Positions 1 to 7,645 of a DNA stretch of 64,000 nt are shown one piece after another. Position 1 is the first letter of the stretch. Each line of letters opens with the position of its first letter. The position numbers and the translations under genes are program-made. The DNA is from Alkaliphilus oremlandii OhILAs (GTDB lineage Bacteria; Bacillota; Clostridia; Peptostreptococcales; Natronincolaceae): NCBI RefSeq assembly GCF_000018325.1, contig NC_009922.1, forward strand, positions 1,240,001 to 1,304,000. Direction: 5' to 3'. The notes below the pieces were generated by a model. It ran no database searches. It worked only from the letters and a program-made list of their open reading frames with translations, and was not told the DNA's origin.

Positions 1-33
1 TAACTATTTTTATTGAATATAGGGTGAATGTTG

Positions 34-549
34 ATGAGTAATATGGTAAGAGTTGCAGGCGTTGTTGAAGAATCCATTGTAGATGGTCCAGGGATAAGAT
101 TCGTTGTTTTTACACAGGGATGTAGGCACAACTGCCAAGGCTGTCACAATATGCATACACACTCCTTTGATGGTGGAAAATTGATCAGTATGGATAGTAT
201 ACTTCATAAAGTACAAGAAAACCCACTGCTAGACGGGGTAACCTTAAGCGGGGGAGAACCCTTTGAACAAGCAGTAGTGCTTTCGAGTCTTTCCATTGAG
301 CTAAAGAAACTAGGCCGTCATATTATAACCTACACAGGATATACCTATGAATATATCGTGGAAAAGGCTAAAAAGATGGAAGGCTGGATGGATTTACTTC
401 ATCATACAGATATATTGATCGATGGACGATTCGAGGTTGAAAAGAAAAATTTGAATCTGAGGTTTAGAGGTTCTGAGAATCAAAGAGTGATTGATGTGAA
501 AAAAACACAGCTCAATAAACAGATAGTTCTTGTGGAATGGGACGAATAA
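34..549 (+). CDS. nrdG: Anaerobic ribonucleoside-triphosphate reductase activating protein
   Basis: This is a radical SAM enzyme that installs the glycyl radical on the class III ribonucleotide reductase NrdD, allowing dNTP synthesis without oxygen. The SAM-cluster motif CRHNCQGC (CxxxCxxC) lies at about residues 30-37, preceded by the family pattern VDGPGIRFVVFTQGC, and TLSGGEP follows as the SAM-binding glycine motif. The 171-residue length is normal for NrdG. I chose the ATG at 34 because AGGGTGA at 21-27 then sits at good spacing; the in-frame ATG at 28 is too close to it. nrdD would be expected just upstream, outside the window. A hairpin terminator follows the gene. Confidence 0.95.
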   Translation: MSNMVRVAGVVEESIVDGPGIRFVVFTQGCRHNCQGCHNMHTHSFDGGKLISMDSILHKVQENPLLDGVTLSGGEPFEQAVVLSSLSIELKKLGRHIITYTGYTYEYIVEKAKKMEGWMDLLHHTDILIDGRFEVEKKNLNLRFRGSENQRVIDVKKTQLNKQIVLVEWDE

Positions 550-625
550 GCATAAAAATTATTTAATGTATAATATAGTAAAATACCAAAGGTATACACA
601 ACAAAGATTTAGCTGAAGAAACTAC

Positions 626-668
626 AAAGCGACATTTGAATAGAATAAATTCAAAGTCGCTTTTATCT
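626..668 (+). terminator. Intrinsic terminator after nrdG
   Basis: A 15-bp stem (AAAGCGAC... pairing with ...GTCGCTTT, with one bulged A) is followed by a short T-run. It separates nrdG from the next gene. Confidence 0.75.
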
Positions 669-709
669 ATTACCAATAAAAGCAAATACTCTACGAGGAG
701 GAATATCTT

Positions 710-1746
710 ATGAAGGATAGGACGAAATTTATTTTCTGGGGTTTCTTGCCTCTAGACTATAAGGCGATGGAGAGTTATTTAGAAGAAATGGCGAGAAAGG
801 GTTGGATAGATCATTTCCCATAAGACATACGAATTTACTAACTTCTATGGGGCTTTACGTAACTTTTGTGTTTCCTATTTTGGCAGTCCTTATGTCCTCG
901 TTACTCCTTTACAATTTAGTGTGGATATTCAGACTAAATACCAATATAAAAAAAGAACTTCCTATGAAAAGGCCAACTTTAAAAAATGCTAAAAAGAGGG
1001 CACTCATATCCACTATATTGGCCCTAACGCTGATATTGACTTTTATAATAGCGATGGTTACAGATGTATTTTTAACTTCTAATAAGGTTATCTTCGGTAT
1101 ATTTCCAGCAGTTTTAGGGATCGGTTCTGGACTTATCATGAGGTATTTTATAAAGAAAAGAGCCAAGGATAAGGGCGACAGTATTTTATACATAATCGTC
1201 GGTATGGTTTCTGTTGTAATCGTAGTGAATATTGTAGGGGCATTGTATATAAAAAATACAGCTGATAATACCATCGCTAAAGCTCCTATACCTGAAGGGT
1301 ACCCTGTAGTTACGATGAAGGATATAAATAAAGAGGCTAAAGAAGTTAAACTTAAGAGTAGAGAATTTAGCTGGGGAGTGAGCCCTATCGTTCCTAAATA
1401 CTATGATTATTGGGAGATGTGGAATATAGATGGTAGGGAACAAATGATAAGAGGAAGCTACTATGAAGTAAGTCATCCTTATTTTGCTCGAATCACTTTT
1501 GATGGAAAAGCTGAATCAATTTCAAGAGTACCAACATTTGTAAACCGATCACTAAGATGGGAAAATGAGCCTTTAATCGAAGATGAAGAGATGAAACAGC
1601 GATGGAAGGTGGATCGACTTTTATTAACAAAAGATAGAGATGCGATCATGGTACAAAAAGGAAATACCGTTGTATTTTTGGCTGGAGATATAGATTTCGA
1701 TGAGGTCTATACACAGGAGAAGATTATTGAGAAATTGTTTAATTAA
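710..1746 (+). pseudogene. Broken DUF2812-like membrane protein gene
   Basis: An ATG at 710 with a strong upstream GAGGAGG opens a 37-codon frame (MKDRTKFIFWGFLPL..., then MESYLEEMARKGW) that ends at TAA 821-823. This resembles the start of DUF2812 proteins, which begin with a short soluble segment containing a 'WLE-MA-KGW' pattern. A second frame from about 802 to 1746 (314 codons, no good start or ribosome binding site of its own) encodes about four hydrophobic segments (roughly residues 15-43, 68-92, 98-116 and 128-151) and a soluble tail. The two pieces are in different frames, and the roughly 100 residues normally between them are missing. I infer an internal deletion with frame change. 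The long tail could still be translated from the TTG at 802, so a functional truncated protein is not excluded. The DUF2812 assignment is from memory of the family. Confidence 0.5.
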
Positions 1747-1845
1747 ATGAATGTACGGATGTGCTTTCCTAGAAAAAATATTGCAGTATATTTAATAACG
1801 AATGGCGTTAGGATCAGTACTCTTAAAAGGGAGGAGAATGCGGAA

Positions 1846-2130
1846 GTGGAAAAAAACAAACTAATATCGGTATCTATAATTATGCTTGCTATAAGTATTG
1901 TATTTGGATCTGTTTTTATAGGTACTGGATTAAAAAGTCCAGAACAAGATGATATTTTAGAACTAGGAGAGGCGGCAAAATATCTAAGGCTGAGTGAAGG
2001 CGATTTACTATATATGATAAGAGGCAATGATTTTGGTATTAACTATATTGAAATTAATGGAAAATATATCTTTAGTAGAGAAGGATTGCATGAGTGGGTT
2101 AAAACTCGACAATTGAAAATTCAACGATAA
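1846..2130 (+). CDS. Membrane-anchored small helix-turn-helix protein
   Basis: This 94-residue protein has an N-terminal hydrophobic anchor (about residues 5-25) followed by an excisionase/MerR-like helix-turn-helix segment (LELGEAAKYLRLSEGDLLYM, then a YIFSREGLHEWVKT wing, about 36-88). The start is GTG 1846, placed 9 nt after AAAGGGAGGAG at 1826-1836; the open frame extends back to 1747 without a ribosome binding site. Such domains usually bind DNA or recognise a partner; tethering to the membrane is unusual. It follows the broken DUF2812-like gene. Its target is unknown. Confidence 0.6.
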   Translation: MEKNKLISVSIIMLAISIVFGSVFIGTGLKSPEQDDILELGEAAKYLRLSEGDLLYMIRGNDFGINYIEINGKYIFSREGLHEWVKTRQLKIQR

Positions 2131-2194
2131 CTTGAAGCTGTTAAATGTATTATGAAATGCTTTGACAAACAGATACAATTATTGTAAAACTAGG

Positions 2195-2224
2195 TTGACA
2201 AATAAGTCAGTAGTGATATATTAT
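2195..2224 (+). promoter_or_regulatory. SigA-type promoter for the fluoride riboswitch
   Basis: A perfect -35 TTGACA (2195-2200) and a -10 TATTAT (2219-2224) are 18 nt apart. The predicted transcription start near 2231 coincides with the first bases of the riboswitch aptamer, which supports both calls. Confidence 0.7.
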
Positions 2225-2229
2225 TTCTA

Positions 2230-2290
2230 TAGGGAATGAAGTTCTCCCTTGGCAATAGCCTAAACCGCAAATATGCTGATGACTTCTGCG
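2230..2290 (+). ncRNA. Fluoride riboswitch (crcB motif) aptamer
   Basis: The leader contains, in the right order and spacing, the conserved blocks of the crcB/fluoride RNA: GGAATGAAGTTCTCCC at 2233-2248, AACCGC at 2263-2268 and GCTGATGACTTCTGC at 2275-2289. The first block forms a short GGGA...TCCC stem-loop; the distal block provides the conserved GAUGACU segment. A terminator hairpin begins within the 3' end of the aptamer, as expected for a transcriptional ON switch. The gene downstream is a cation:proton antiporter. The motif is recognised by eye from the published consensus. Confidence 0.88.
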
Positions 2291-2320
2291 AAAATACGCA
2301 GGAATTATCAGTTTTTTTTA
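2284..2320 (+). terminator. Riboswitch expression-platform terminator
   Basis: TTCTGCG pairs with CGCAGGAA across a short AAAATA loop, followed within a few bases by a run of eight T. The 5' arm overlaps the last conserved block of the fluoride aptamer. Ligand binding should therefore hold the aptamer and prevent termination, giving expression when fluoride is high. Confidence 0.75.
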
Positions 2321-2349
2321 TTCCTGCCAATAGGGCGGAGGATTTTATT

Positions 2350-3522
2350 ATGTTAACAAGTCTAGCGCTTATTTTTTTATTGGGGCTTACTCTAGGCAGT
2401 ATATTGAACAAACTTAAACTGCCAAGCCTGCTAGGGATGATGATTGCTGGGATGATTTTAAGTCCTTATGGACTCAATCTGTTGCACCCATCTATTTTAG
2501 AAATATCTTCTGATTTAAGGCAACTAGCCCTAATCATTATTCTAACGAGGGCAGGGTTATCCTTTAATATTGGTGATTTGAAAAAAGTTGGACGTCCTGC
2601 ATTGTTGATGTGTTTCGTTCCTGCTTGTTTTGAAATTATAGGTGTTACGGTCATCGCTACGAGAGTAATGGCCGTATCCTTTTTAGATGCTGCCATTATG
2701 GGTAGTGTTCTAGCAGCAGTATCCCCTGCTGTGGTTGTTCCAAGAATGATCAAAATTATTGAAGAGGGCTATGGCAAAGAAAGAAGTATACCACAATTGA
2801 TCTTAGCGGGAGCATCCGTAGATGATGTGTTTGTAATTGTTCTATTTACAGCCTTTACTTCTCTAGCATCAGGAGGCAAAGTTTCCATCTTCAATTTCTT
2901 ACAAATTCCAGTTTCTATCATACTAGGAATCATGCTAGGAGCCCTATTTGGTTTGATCTTAGTCTTATTTTTAAAAAAGATCTCTGTTAGAGATTCTGTA
3001 AGGATATTAATTGTTCTCAGTGTTTCTTTTCTACTAATGGAAATTGAACGCCAGTTGAATGGAATTCTGCCAGTTTCAGGCTTACTGGCAATTCTGAGTA
3101 TGGGAATTATGATTTATCGAAAGGATGGTCTTTCCGCAAAACAACTGTCAATGCAGTATAATAAATTATGGGTAGCGGCAGAGATACTGCTTTTCGTGTT
3201 GGTTGGAGCTGCAGTAGACTTAAGCTATGCTACGAAAGCGGGCACATCTGCAGTCATCATTGTTTTGTGTGCGCTGATATTCAGAATGGTGGGCGTTTTT
3301 ATATACTTATTAAAAACTACTTTGCTAAAAAAAGAAAAGTTGTTCTGTATGGTAGCATATACACCCAAAGCAACGGTGCAAGCCGCCATTGGTGCAATTC
3401 CGCTGTCTATGGGCTTGCCCAGTGGACAAAATATCTTAACAGTGGCTGTAGTATCCATTTTAATAACAGCACCCCTTGGCGCCATTGGCATTGATAAGCT
3501 CTATAAAAAGCTTTTAAATTAA
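2350..3522 (+). CDS. Cation:proton antiporter under fluoride riboswitch control
   Basis: This 390-residue integral membrane protein has about 11-12 hydrophobic segments with the pattern of the CPA (Na+/H+ exchanger) superfamily. Features are LGSILNKLKLPSLLGMMIAG near the start, then LTRAGLSFN, SPAVVVPRMI, ASVDDVFVIVLF (acidic pair in a transmembrane segment, likely ion site) and FCMVAYTPKATVQAAIGAIP. The start is ATG 2350, 7 nt after GGCGGAGGA; the frame extends upstream to 2236 only through the riboswitch RNA. The leader suggests the gene is induced by fluoride, so its role may be to restore ion or pH balance during fluoride stress or to export an ion coupled to it. The transported ion cannot be read from the sequence. 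Confidence 0.85.
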   Translation: MLTSLALIFLLGLTLGSILNKLKLPSLLGMMIAGMILSPYGLNLLHPSILEISSDLRQLALIIILTRAGLSFNIGDLKKVGRPALLMCFVPACFEIIGVTVIATRVMAVSFLDAAIMGSVLAAVSPAVVVPRMIKIIEEGYGKERSIPQLILAGASVDDVFVIVLFTAFTSLASGGKVSIFNFLQIPVSIILGIMLGALFGLILVLFLKKISVRDSVRILIVLSVSFLLMEIERQLNGILPVSGLLAILSMGIMIYRKDGLSAKQLSMQYNKLWVAAEILLFVLVGAAVDLSYATKAGTSAVIIVLCALIFRMVGVFIYLLKTTLLKKEKLFCMVAYTPKATVQAAIGAIPLSMGLPSGQNILTVAVVSILITAPLGAIGIDKLYKKLLN

Positions 3523-3762
3523 AAGCTGAAATTTTATAAATTATTTAATACTGGAAGGAAATATTGGGTAAAAGAAGAATAATAGTAAAGGATACCTAAA
3601 AAGGTGTTAGAAAATCAGGAGAGAATGCATAAAATGGAGGATATGTTACAGGAAAAGAATAATTAGAGGATCAGTAGCAATGTGGGGATATTGTTTAAAC
3701 TGATCAGTTATCGTATATAAGACATAGATAAATTGAGCTTAAAAGAAGGAGTGGATGTAGAC

Positions 3763-4131
3763 ATGTTTTACGGTTTTTATGGCATTATGGATTTAATGTT
3801 CCCTTTATTTTTTATTACGATTTTCAGTATTATCGTATTCGCTTTTTTTAAAGGAATAAGAGAATGGAGCAATAACAACAAACAGCCTGTTTTAAGTGTG
3901 CCGGCTAAAATTGTTGCAAAGCGCAATCATACCTCAAGGAGTACAAGTAATCATGATGGACATCATCATCATAGCACTTCTACAAATTACTACATTACTT
4001 TTGAAGTTGAAAGTGGCGATCGAATGGAATTTTATGTTTCTGGTAAAGAATATGGACTTTTAGCAGAAGGTGATATTGGGAAATTAACCTTTCAAGGAAC
4101 GCGATACCATAAGTTTGAGAGGGAAATATAG
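3763..4131 (+). CDS. DUF2500 family membrane protein
   Basis: This 122-residue protein has one N-terminal transmembrane segment (about residues 8-30, MDLMFPLFFITIFSIIVFAF) and a small beta-rich domain containing the DUF2500 hallmarks: PAKIVAKRNHTSRSTS, a HDGHHHHS histidine cluster, TNYYITFEVESGDRMEF and GKLTFQGTRY. The function of the family is unknown. The histidine cluster invites metal binding, but it is often a loop in this family. The start is ATG 3763 behind AGAAGGAGTGG; a TTG at 3733 lacks a ribosome binding site. It precedes a NUDIX gene by about 70 nt. Confidence 0.8.
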   Translation: MFYGFYGIMDLMFPLFFITIFSIIVFAFFKGIREWSNNNKQPVLSVPAKIVAKRNHTSRSTSNHDGHHHHSTSTNYYITFEVESGDRMEFYVSGKEYGLLAEGDIGKLTFQGTRYHKFEREI

Positions 4132-4203
4132 CTTCAATTTAAGAAGAGCAATGGTAAACTTAAAAATAAAAGATATTTTGCAGGGACAAAAGGAGATATA
4201 CAG

Positions 4204-4620
4204 ATGATCGAAGTAAAGTTTTATGATGATATTGAGGATCGTTTATTAAAATTTGCAGTAATTGTTTCTAGACATAAGGGAAAGTGGGTATTTTGTAAGC
4301 ACAAGGAAAGGAATACCTACGAATGTCCTGGTGGAAGAAGAGAAGAAGGCGAAAGGATTCTAGAAACAGCCCGAAGAGAACTTTGGGAGGAAACAGGGGC
4401 AGTTCAATTTGATTTAAGAGAGGTTTGTGTGTACTCCGTTACAAGAGAGAATGAAGAAACATTTGGTATGCTGTACTTTTCTGAAGTGAAACAGTTTGAA
4501 AAGCTACCACCTTTAGAAATCGAGAAAATAGAATTCTTTGATGAGTTGCCAGAGGCCTGGACTTATCCCTTGATACAGCCAACGCTGATTGAGAAGATAA
4601 AAAAGGAAAAGTTTATTTGA
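4204..4620 (+). CDS. NUDIX hydrolase
   Basis: This 138-residue protein carries a complete NUDIX box (Gx5Ex7REUxEExGU) at about residues 44-66, with the core RRELWEETGA. These enzymes hydrolyse nucleoside diphosphates linked to another moiety, using Mg2+ held by the box glutamates. The sequence around the box (NTYECPGGRREEGE) resembles the YtkD-like nucleoside-triphosphatase group that cleans oxidised nucleotides, but substrate cannot be assigned. The next gene starts within 11 nt, so they are probably co-transcribed. Confidence 0.88.
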   Translation: MIEVKFYDDIEDRLLKFAVIVSRHKGKWVFCKHKERNTYECPGGRREEGERILETARRELWEETGAVQFDLREVCVYSVTRENEETFGMLYFSEVKQFEKLPPLEIEKIEFFDELPEAWTYPLIQPTLIEKIKKEKFI

Positions 4621-4630
4621 GGTGAACTAT

Positions 4631-4810
4631 ATGAACAAGGAAATAATTAATTGCTATCAGTGCAAATATTTCTATGTAACATGGAATCGAAATTTTCCAA
4701 AGGGATGTAAGTTCTTTGGATTTACCACACATAAACTACCATCCACTTATGTTTTTGAAACATCGGGCGATGTGTGTCACGGTTTTGTACAAAAGAACAG
4801 AGCAGAATAA
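4631..4810 (+). CDS. Small Cys-rich (putative zinc-binding) protein
   Basis: This 59-residue protein has cysteines in the arrangement CYQCKYFYVTW, then GCKFFGF and VCHGF, with the conserved-looking phrase NFPKGCKFFGF and KLPSTYVF. Similar small proteins occur in many anaerobes and are sometimes mislabelled as uracil-DNA glycosylase; I see no glycosylase motif. The start is ATG 4631, 5 nt after GAGGTGA (4619-4625), which overlaps the stop of the NUDIX gene. Four cysteines could bind one metal. Its role is unknown. Confidence 0.7.
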   Translation: MNKEIINCYQCKYFYVTWNRNFPKGCKFFGFTTHKLPSTYVFETSGDVCHGFVQKNRAE

Positions 4811-4843
4811 TCGTTTCAATACAAACATCTAAGGAGGACTACA

Positions 4844-5812
4844 ATGTCTATAAAAAAAATATGGAGCATGATCTTAATACTTTCCCTAGTAATGGCTGTC
4901 TTAGTAGGATGTGGGGAGATTAGTCAGGAAACTGTAGGAAAAGGGCTAGATATATTAACGCAAATTGTGGAAGAAGAATTATCGAAAGCAGAGGACACCG
5001 GAGCGATAGAAGAAAATATTACGGAGCAAGAAACAGCTGGAGAGGGAAATTTACAGGTTCATGTGATTGATATTGGACAAGGGAGCGCCAATTTTATCGT
5101 GGGGGCAGACGGAAAAACCATGCTTTACGATGCCGGCGGAGAGGACTCCAGCTCCGGTAGAGTCGTTGTTGACTATATCAAATCCCTTGGCTATGAAAAA
5201 ATAGATGTGGCTGTATTCACACATCCACATGCAGACCATATTAATGGTGCGCCAACGATTTTTAAAGAATTAAAGGTTGAATCCGTATATTATCCGAAGG
5301 TAACCCATAACACAAAGACCTTCGAAAACTTTGCAAATGCAGTTCAAAATGCAGGATTGAAGTTTAAAACAGCCAAGGCTGGCGTAAAAATTCCTTTTGG
5401 TGTGACAACGGCAGAGATTGTTGCACCCCTATCGAATCAATACGAGAATTTAAATGATTATAGTGCTACGGTAAAGCTTGCATGGAAGGATACCTCTGTT
5501 TTATTAACTGGAGACGTTGAAAAAACATCTGAAAAGGAAATGATCGAAAGTGCATACGATTTAGATGTGGATTTATTATTGGTTCCACACCATGGATCTA
5601 ACTCTTCCACAACCAATGCTTTCCTAGATAAAACCACACCAGCCTATGCGGTGATATCCTGCGGTAAGGACAATTCCTATGGTCATCCTCATAAAGAGGT
5701 AAGGGCTCGTTTAAATAAAAGAAATATTAAAACTTATATTACTGCAGAGCTAGGAACCATCATTGCAACTTTAGATGGGGAAACAATCGGGTTTACAACT
5801 GTACCAAAGTAA
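4844..5812 (+). CDS. Secreted lipoprotein with ComEC-like metallo-beta-lactamase fold
   Basis: The 322-residue protein begins with a lipoprotein signal peptide, with the lipobox cysteine at about residue 23 (MAVLVGCG). After an acidic linker, a metallo-beta-lactamase domain starts at about 70: VHVIDIGQGSANFIV, the metal motif HPHADH (127-132), LLTGDVEK, and LLVPHHGSNSS. This is the soluble hydrolase domain found at the C-terminus of the DNA-uptake protein ComEC and as stand-alone secreted proteins. It probably acts outside the membrane on a phosphodiester, perhaps DNA. The DUF3006 gene 15 nt downstream is a frequent partner of such proteins, so the two likely form one unit. Confidence 0.87.
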   Translation: MSIKKIWSMILILSLVMAVLVGCGEISQETVGKGLDILTQIVEEELSKAEDTGAIEENITEQETAGEGNLQVHVIDIGQGSANFIVGADGKTMLYDAGGEDSSSGRVVVDYIKSLGYEKIDVAVFTHPHADHINGAPTIFKELKVESVYYPKVTHNTKTFENFANAVQNAGLKFKTAKAGVKIPFGVTTAEIVAPLSNQYENLNDYSATVKLAWKDTSVLLTGDVEKTSEKEMIESAYDLDVDLLLVPHHGSNSSTTNAFLDKTTPAYAVISCGKDNSYGHPHKEVRARLNKRNIKTYITAELGTIIATLDGETIGFTTVPK

Positions 5813-5827
5813 AAAAGGAGATGGGGG

Positions 5828-6043
5828 ATGTCCATGATAGTATTAGATCGATTTGAAGGAAATTTCGCAGTGGTTGAAATAGACGGTGAAACAGTCAATG
5901 TGGAAATCAACCTAGTAATGGATGATGTTAAAGAAGGGGACGTCTTAAAGATCGTGGAAGGATTCTATTATAGGGATGAAGAAGCCACCAGCAACCGAAA
6001 AAAATATATGGAAGATAGATTTAAGGATCTATGGGAAGATTAA
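5828..6043 (+). CDS. DUF3006 family small protein
   Basis: This 71-residue protein has the DUF3006 pattern (VLDRFEGNFAVVEIDGETVNVE, then VKEGDVLKI), a small beta-barrel-like fold of unknown function. It is often encoded beside secreted ComEC-like hydrolases, as here. AAAAAAGGAG at 5811-5820 serves ATG 5828; ATG 5834 is an alternative start. A terminator follows directly. Confidence 0.8.
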   Translation: MSMIVLDRFEGNFAVVEIDGETVNVEINLVMDDVKEGDVLKIVEGFYYRDEEATSNRKKYMEDRFKDLWED

Positions 6044-6054
6044 ACATCGGATTG

Positions 6055-6083
6055 AAAAAAGATCGATCGAACTCGATCTTTTT
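6055..6083 (+). terminator. Intrinsic terminator
   Basis: AAGATCGA pairs with TCGATCTT, followed by five T. It ends the unit that runs from DUF2500 to DUF3006. Confidence 0.85.
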
Positions 6084-6139
6084 ATTCTTGTTTAAGGAAA
6101 TAGAAGTCATGGATAGGATAGCATGGGGTAGCTTTTTTA

Positions 6140-6148
6140 TGGTATAAT
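6140..6148 (+). promoter_or_regulatory. Extended -10 promoter
   Basis: TGG followed by TATAAT forms an extended -10 element about 65 nt upstream of the histidine phosphatase start. I see no good -35, which extended -10 promoters can lack. Confidence 0.5.
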
Positions 6149-6212
6149 ATTTTAAATTATTAGATGATTATAAAAAGTTATTTGATCATAAATTATTGCA
6201 AGGAGTGATTGC

Positions 6213-6830
6213 GTGCTAAAGATATATTTAACGAGACATGGAGAGACAGAATGGAACATCCAAGGTAAATTGCAAGGATGGAATGACTCCAACCTAACAG
6301 AGAATGGGATAGAAGGAGCTTACGCACTGCACCATCATCTATCGGATATAAACATAGATGCAATTTATTCCAGCCCTTTAGGAAGGGCGATGAAAACATC
6401 TGAAATTATAGCTGGAGAAAGAGGAATCGAAATTATAGAGGAACCGAACTTTAAAGAGGTTTACTTAGGGGATTGGGAAGGTAGAACCGGGATCGAGCTT
6501 GAAGAATTGTATTCAGAGCAATACTATAATTTCTGGCATGCACCCCATTTATACAGAACAGAAAAGGGAGAATCTTTTTCTAGAGTTCAAGACAGAGCCA
6601 TAGGCGCTATTCACAAAATTGTAGAGACCAGAAAAAGTGGGAATATTCTAATCGTAACCCATGGTGTTACTTTAAAGCTGATTTTAGCATATTTTGAGAG
6701 TCGGTCTTTAGAAGATTTGTGGAAATCAAAATTCGTAAAAAATACAAGTCTTAGTTTAATTGAATTTGACGGCGAGGAATATCAGATTGCTTTATATGCA
6801 GACAGCAGCCATATAGCAGATGCATATTAA
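6213..6830 (+). CDS. Histidine phosphatase (phosphoglycerate mutase-like)
   Basis: The 205-residue protein has the catalytic LTRHGETEWN motif at residues 6-15, the second histidine in ILIVTHGVTLK, and SSPLGRAMKTSEII, which are typical of the cofactor-dependent PGM/CobC/GpmB branch. A phosphohistidine intermediate removes or transfers phosphate; the substrate is not evident. The start is GTG 6213 behind AAGGAGTG. The next gene follows within about 20 nt. Confidence 0.88.
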   Translation: MLKIYLTRHGETEWNIQGKLQGWNDSNLTENGIEGAYALHHHLSDINIDAIYSSPLGRAMKTSEIIAGERGIEIIEEPNFKEVYLGDWEGRTGIELEELYSEQYYNFWHAPHLYRTEKGESFSRVQDRAIGAIHKIVETRKSGNILIVTHGVTLKLILAYFESRSLEDLWKSKFVKNTSLSLIEFDGEEYQIALYADSSHIADAY

Positions 6831-6852
6831 ATATATTGAAGGGGGAAATCGC

Positions 6853-7593
6853 ATGAGTAAGGGAATTGGTAGAGAGTTTATGGAAAAAACACAGTATCGT
6901 TATTTGGAAGAATCCGACCAAAATAAGGGGCTACCCCAGCCACCATTGGAAGTGCCGACGGATTCAAATGTAGCATTGATAAATTTAACGCCTGTAAAGG
7001 ATATCAATGTTCAAAGGATCGATTTAAGAGAAGCCATAGAACGTAGGAAGAGCTTAAGAAAATACGCAGATACTAGCTTAACCATGGAAGAACTTTCGTA
7101 TTTATTATGGTGCACTCAAGGGGTAAAGCAGATTGTATCCAGACCAGCGACCATCCGAACAGTACCCTCAGCAGGGGCCCGGCATCCATTTGAAACCTAT
7201 CTCTTGATAAATAATGTGACTGGGTTAGAACCAGGTTTATACCGATACATAGCCCTTTCTCATCAATTGATGGTAGTGAACTTGGAGGCAGAAATCGACG
7301 ACAAGATAATGAAGGCTTGTTTAGAGCAGGAGTTTATAAAAAATAGTGCAGTAACCTTCATTTGGACCGTAGATATGTACCGAACAGGATGGCGGTATGG
7401 AGAGAGAGGGTATCGATATATTCATTTAGATGCAGGTCATGTTTGTCAAAATCTATATCTTTCAGCTCAAAGTATAGACAGTGGTGTTTGTGCAATTGCG
7501 GCATTTGACGATGAAGAAATAAATAGTATAATTGGATTAGATGGAGAAAATCATTTTACTGTGTATGTAGCAACTGTAGGAAAAGTTTTATAA
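6853..7593 (+). CDS. SagB/ThcOx-type nitroreductase-family oxidoreductase
   Basis: This 246-residue flavoprotein has the family motifs DLREAIERRKSLRKY (FMN phosphate binding), PSAGARHPFETYL and GLYRY, and ends with DGENHFTVYVATVGKV. SagB-type dehydrogenases oxidise azolines in peptide natural products, but stand-alone relatives such as this one, with no cyclodehydratase partner nearby, are common in Clostridia and of unknown substrate. The start is ATG 6853 after AAGGGGGAAA; the frame extends upstream to 6820 and overlaps the previous gene. Confidence 0.82.
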   Translation: MSKGIGREFMEKTQYRYLEESDQNKGLPQPPLEVPTDSNVALINLTPVKDINVQRIDLREAIERRKSLRKYADTSLTMEELSYLLWCTQGVKQIVSRPATIRTVPSAGARHPFETYLLINNVTGLEPGLYRYIALSHQLMVVNLEAEIDDKIMKACLEQEFIKNSAVTFIWTVDMYRTGWRYGERGYRYIHLDAGHVCQNLYLSAQSIDSGVCAIAAFDDEEINSIIGLDGENHFTVYVATVGKVL

Positions 7594-7645
7594 ATAATCA
7601 AACTGATTTGAAGCACCATAAATTTTAGGATTAGGGGATGATTGA

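Noticed and set aside
2236..2349. N-terminal extension of the antiporter
   Set aside because: These bases are the fluoride riboswitch and its terminator. A good ribosome binding site serves ATG 2350.
3523..3762. Tiny reading frame (13 codons from 3624) and palindrome AACTGATCAGTT before the DUF2500 gene
   Set aside because: The frame is too short to support and the palindrome is too small to assign a role.
6853..7593. SagB-like gene as part of an azoline-containing peptide cluster
   Set aside because: No cyclodehydratase, precursor peptide or transporter gene is adjacent.
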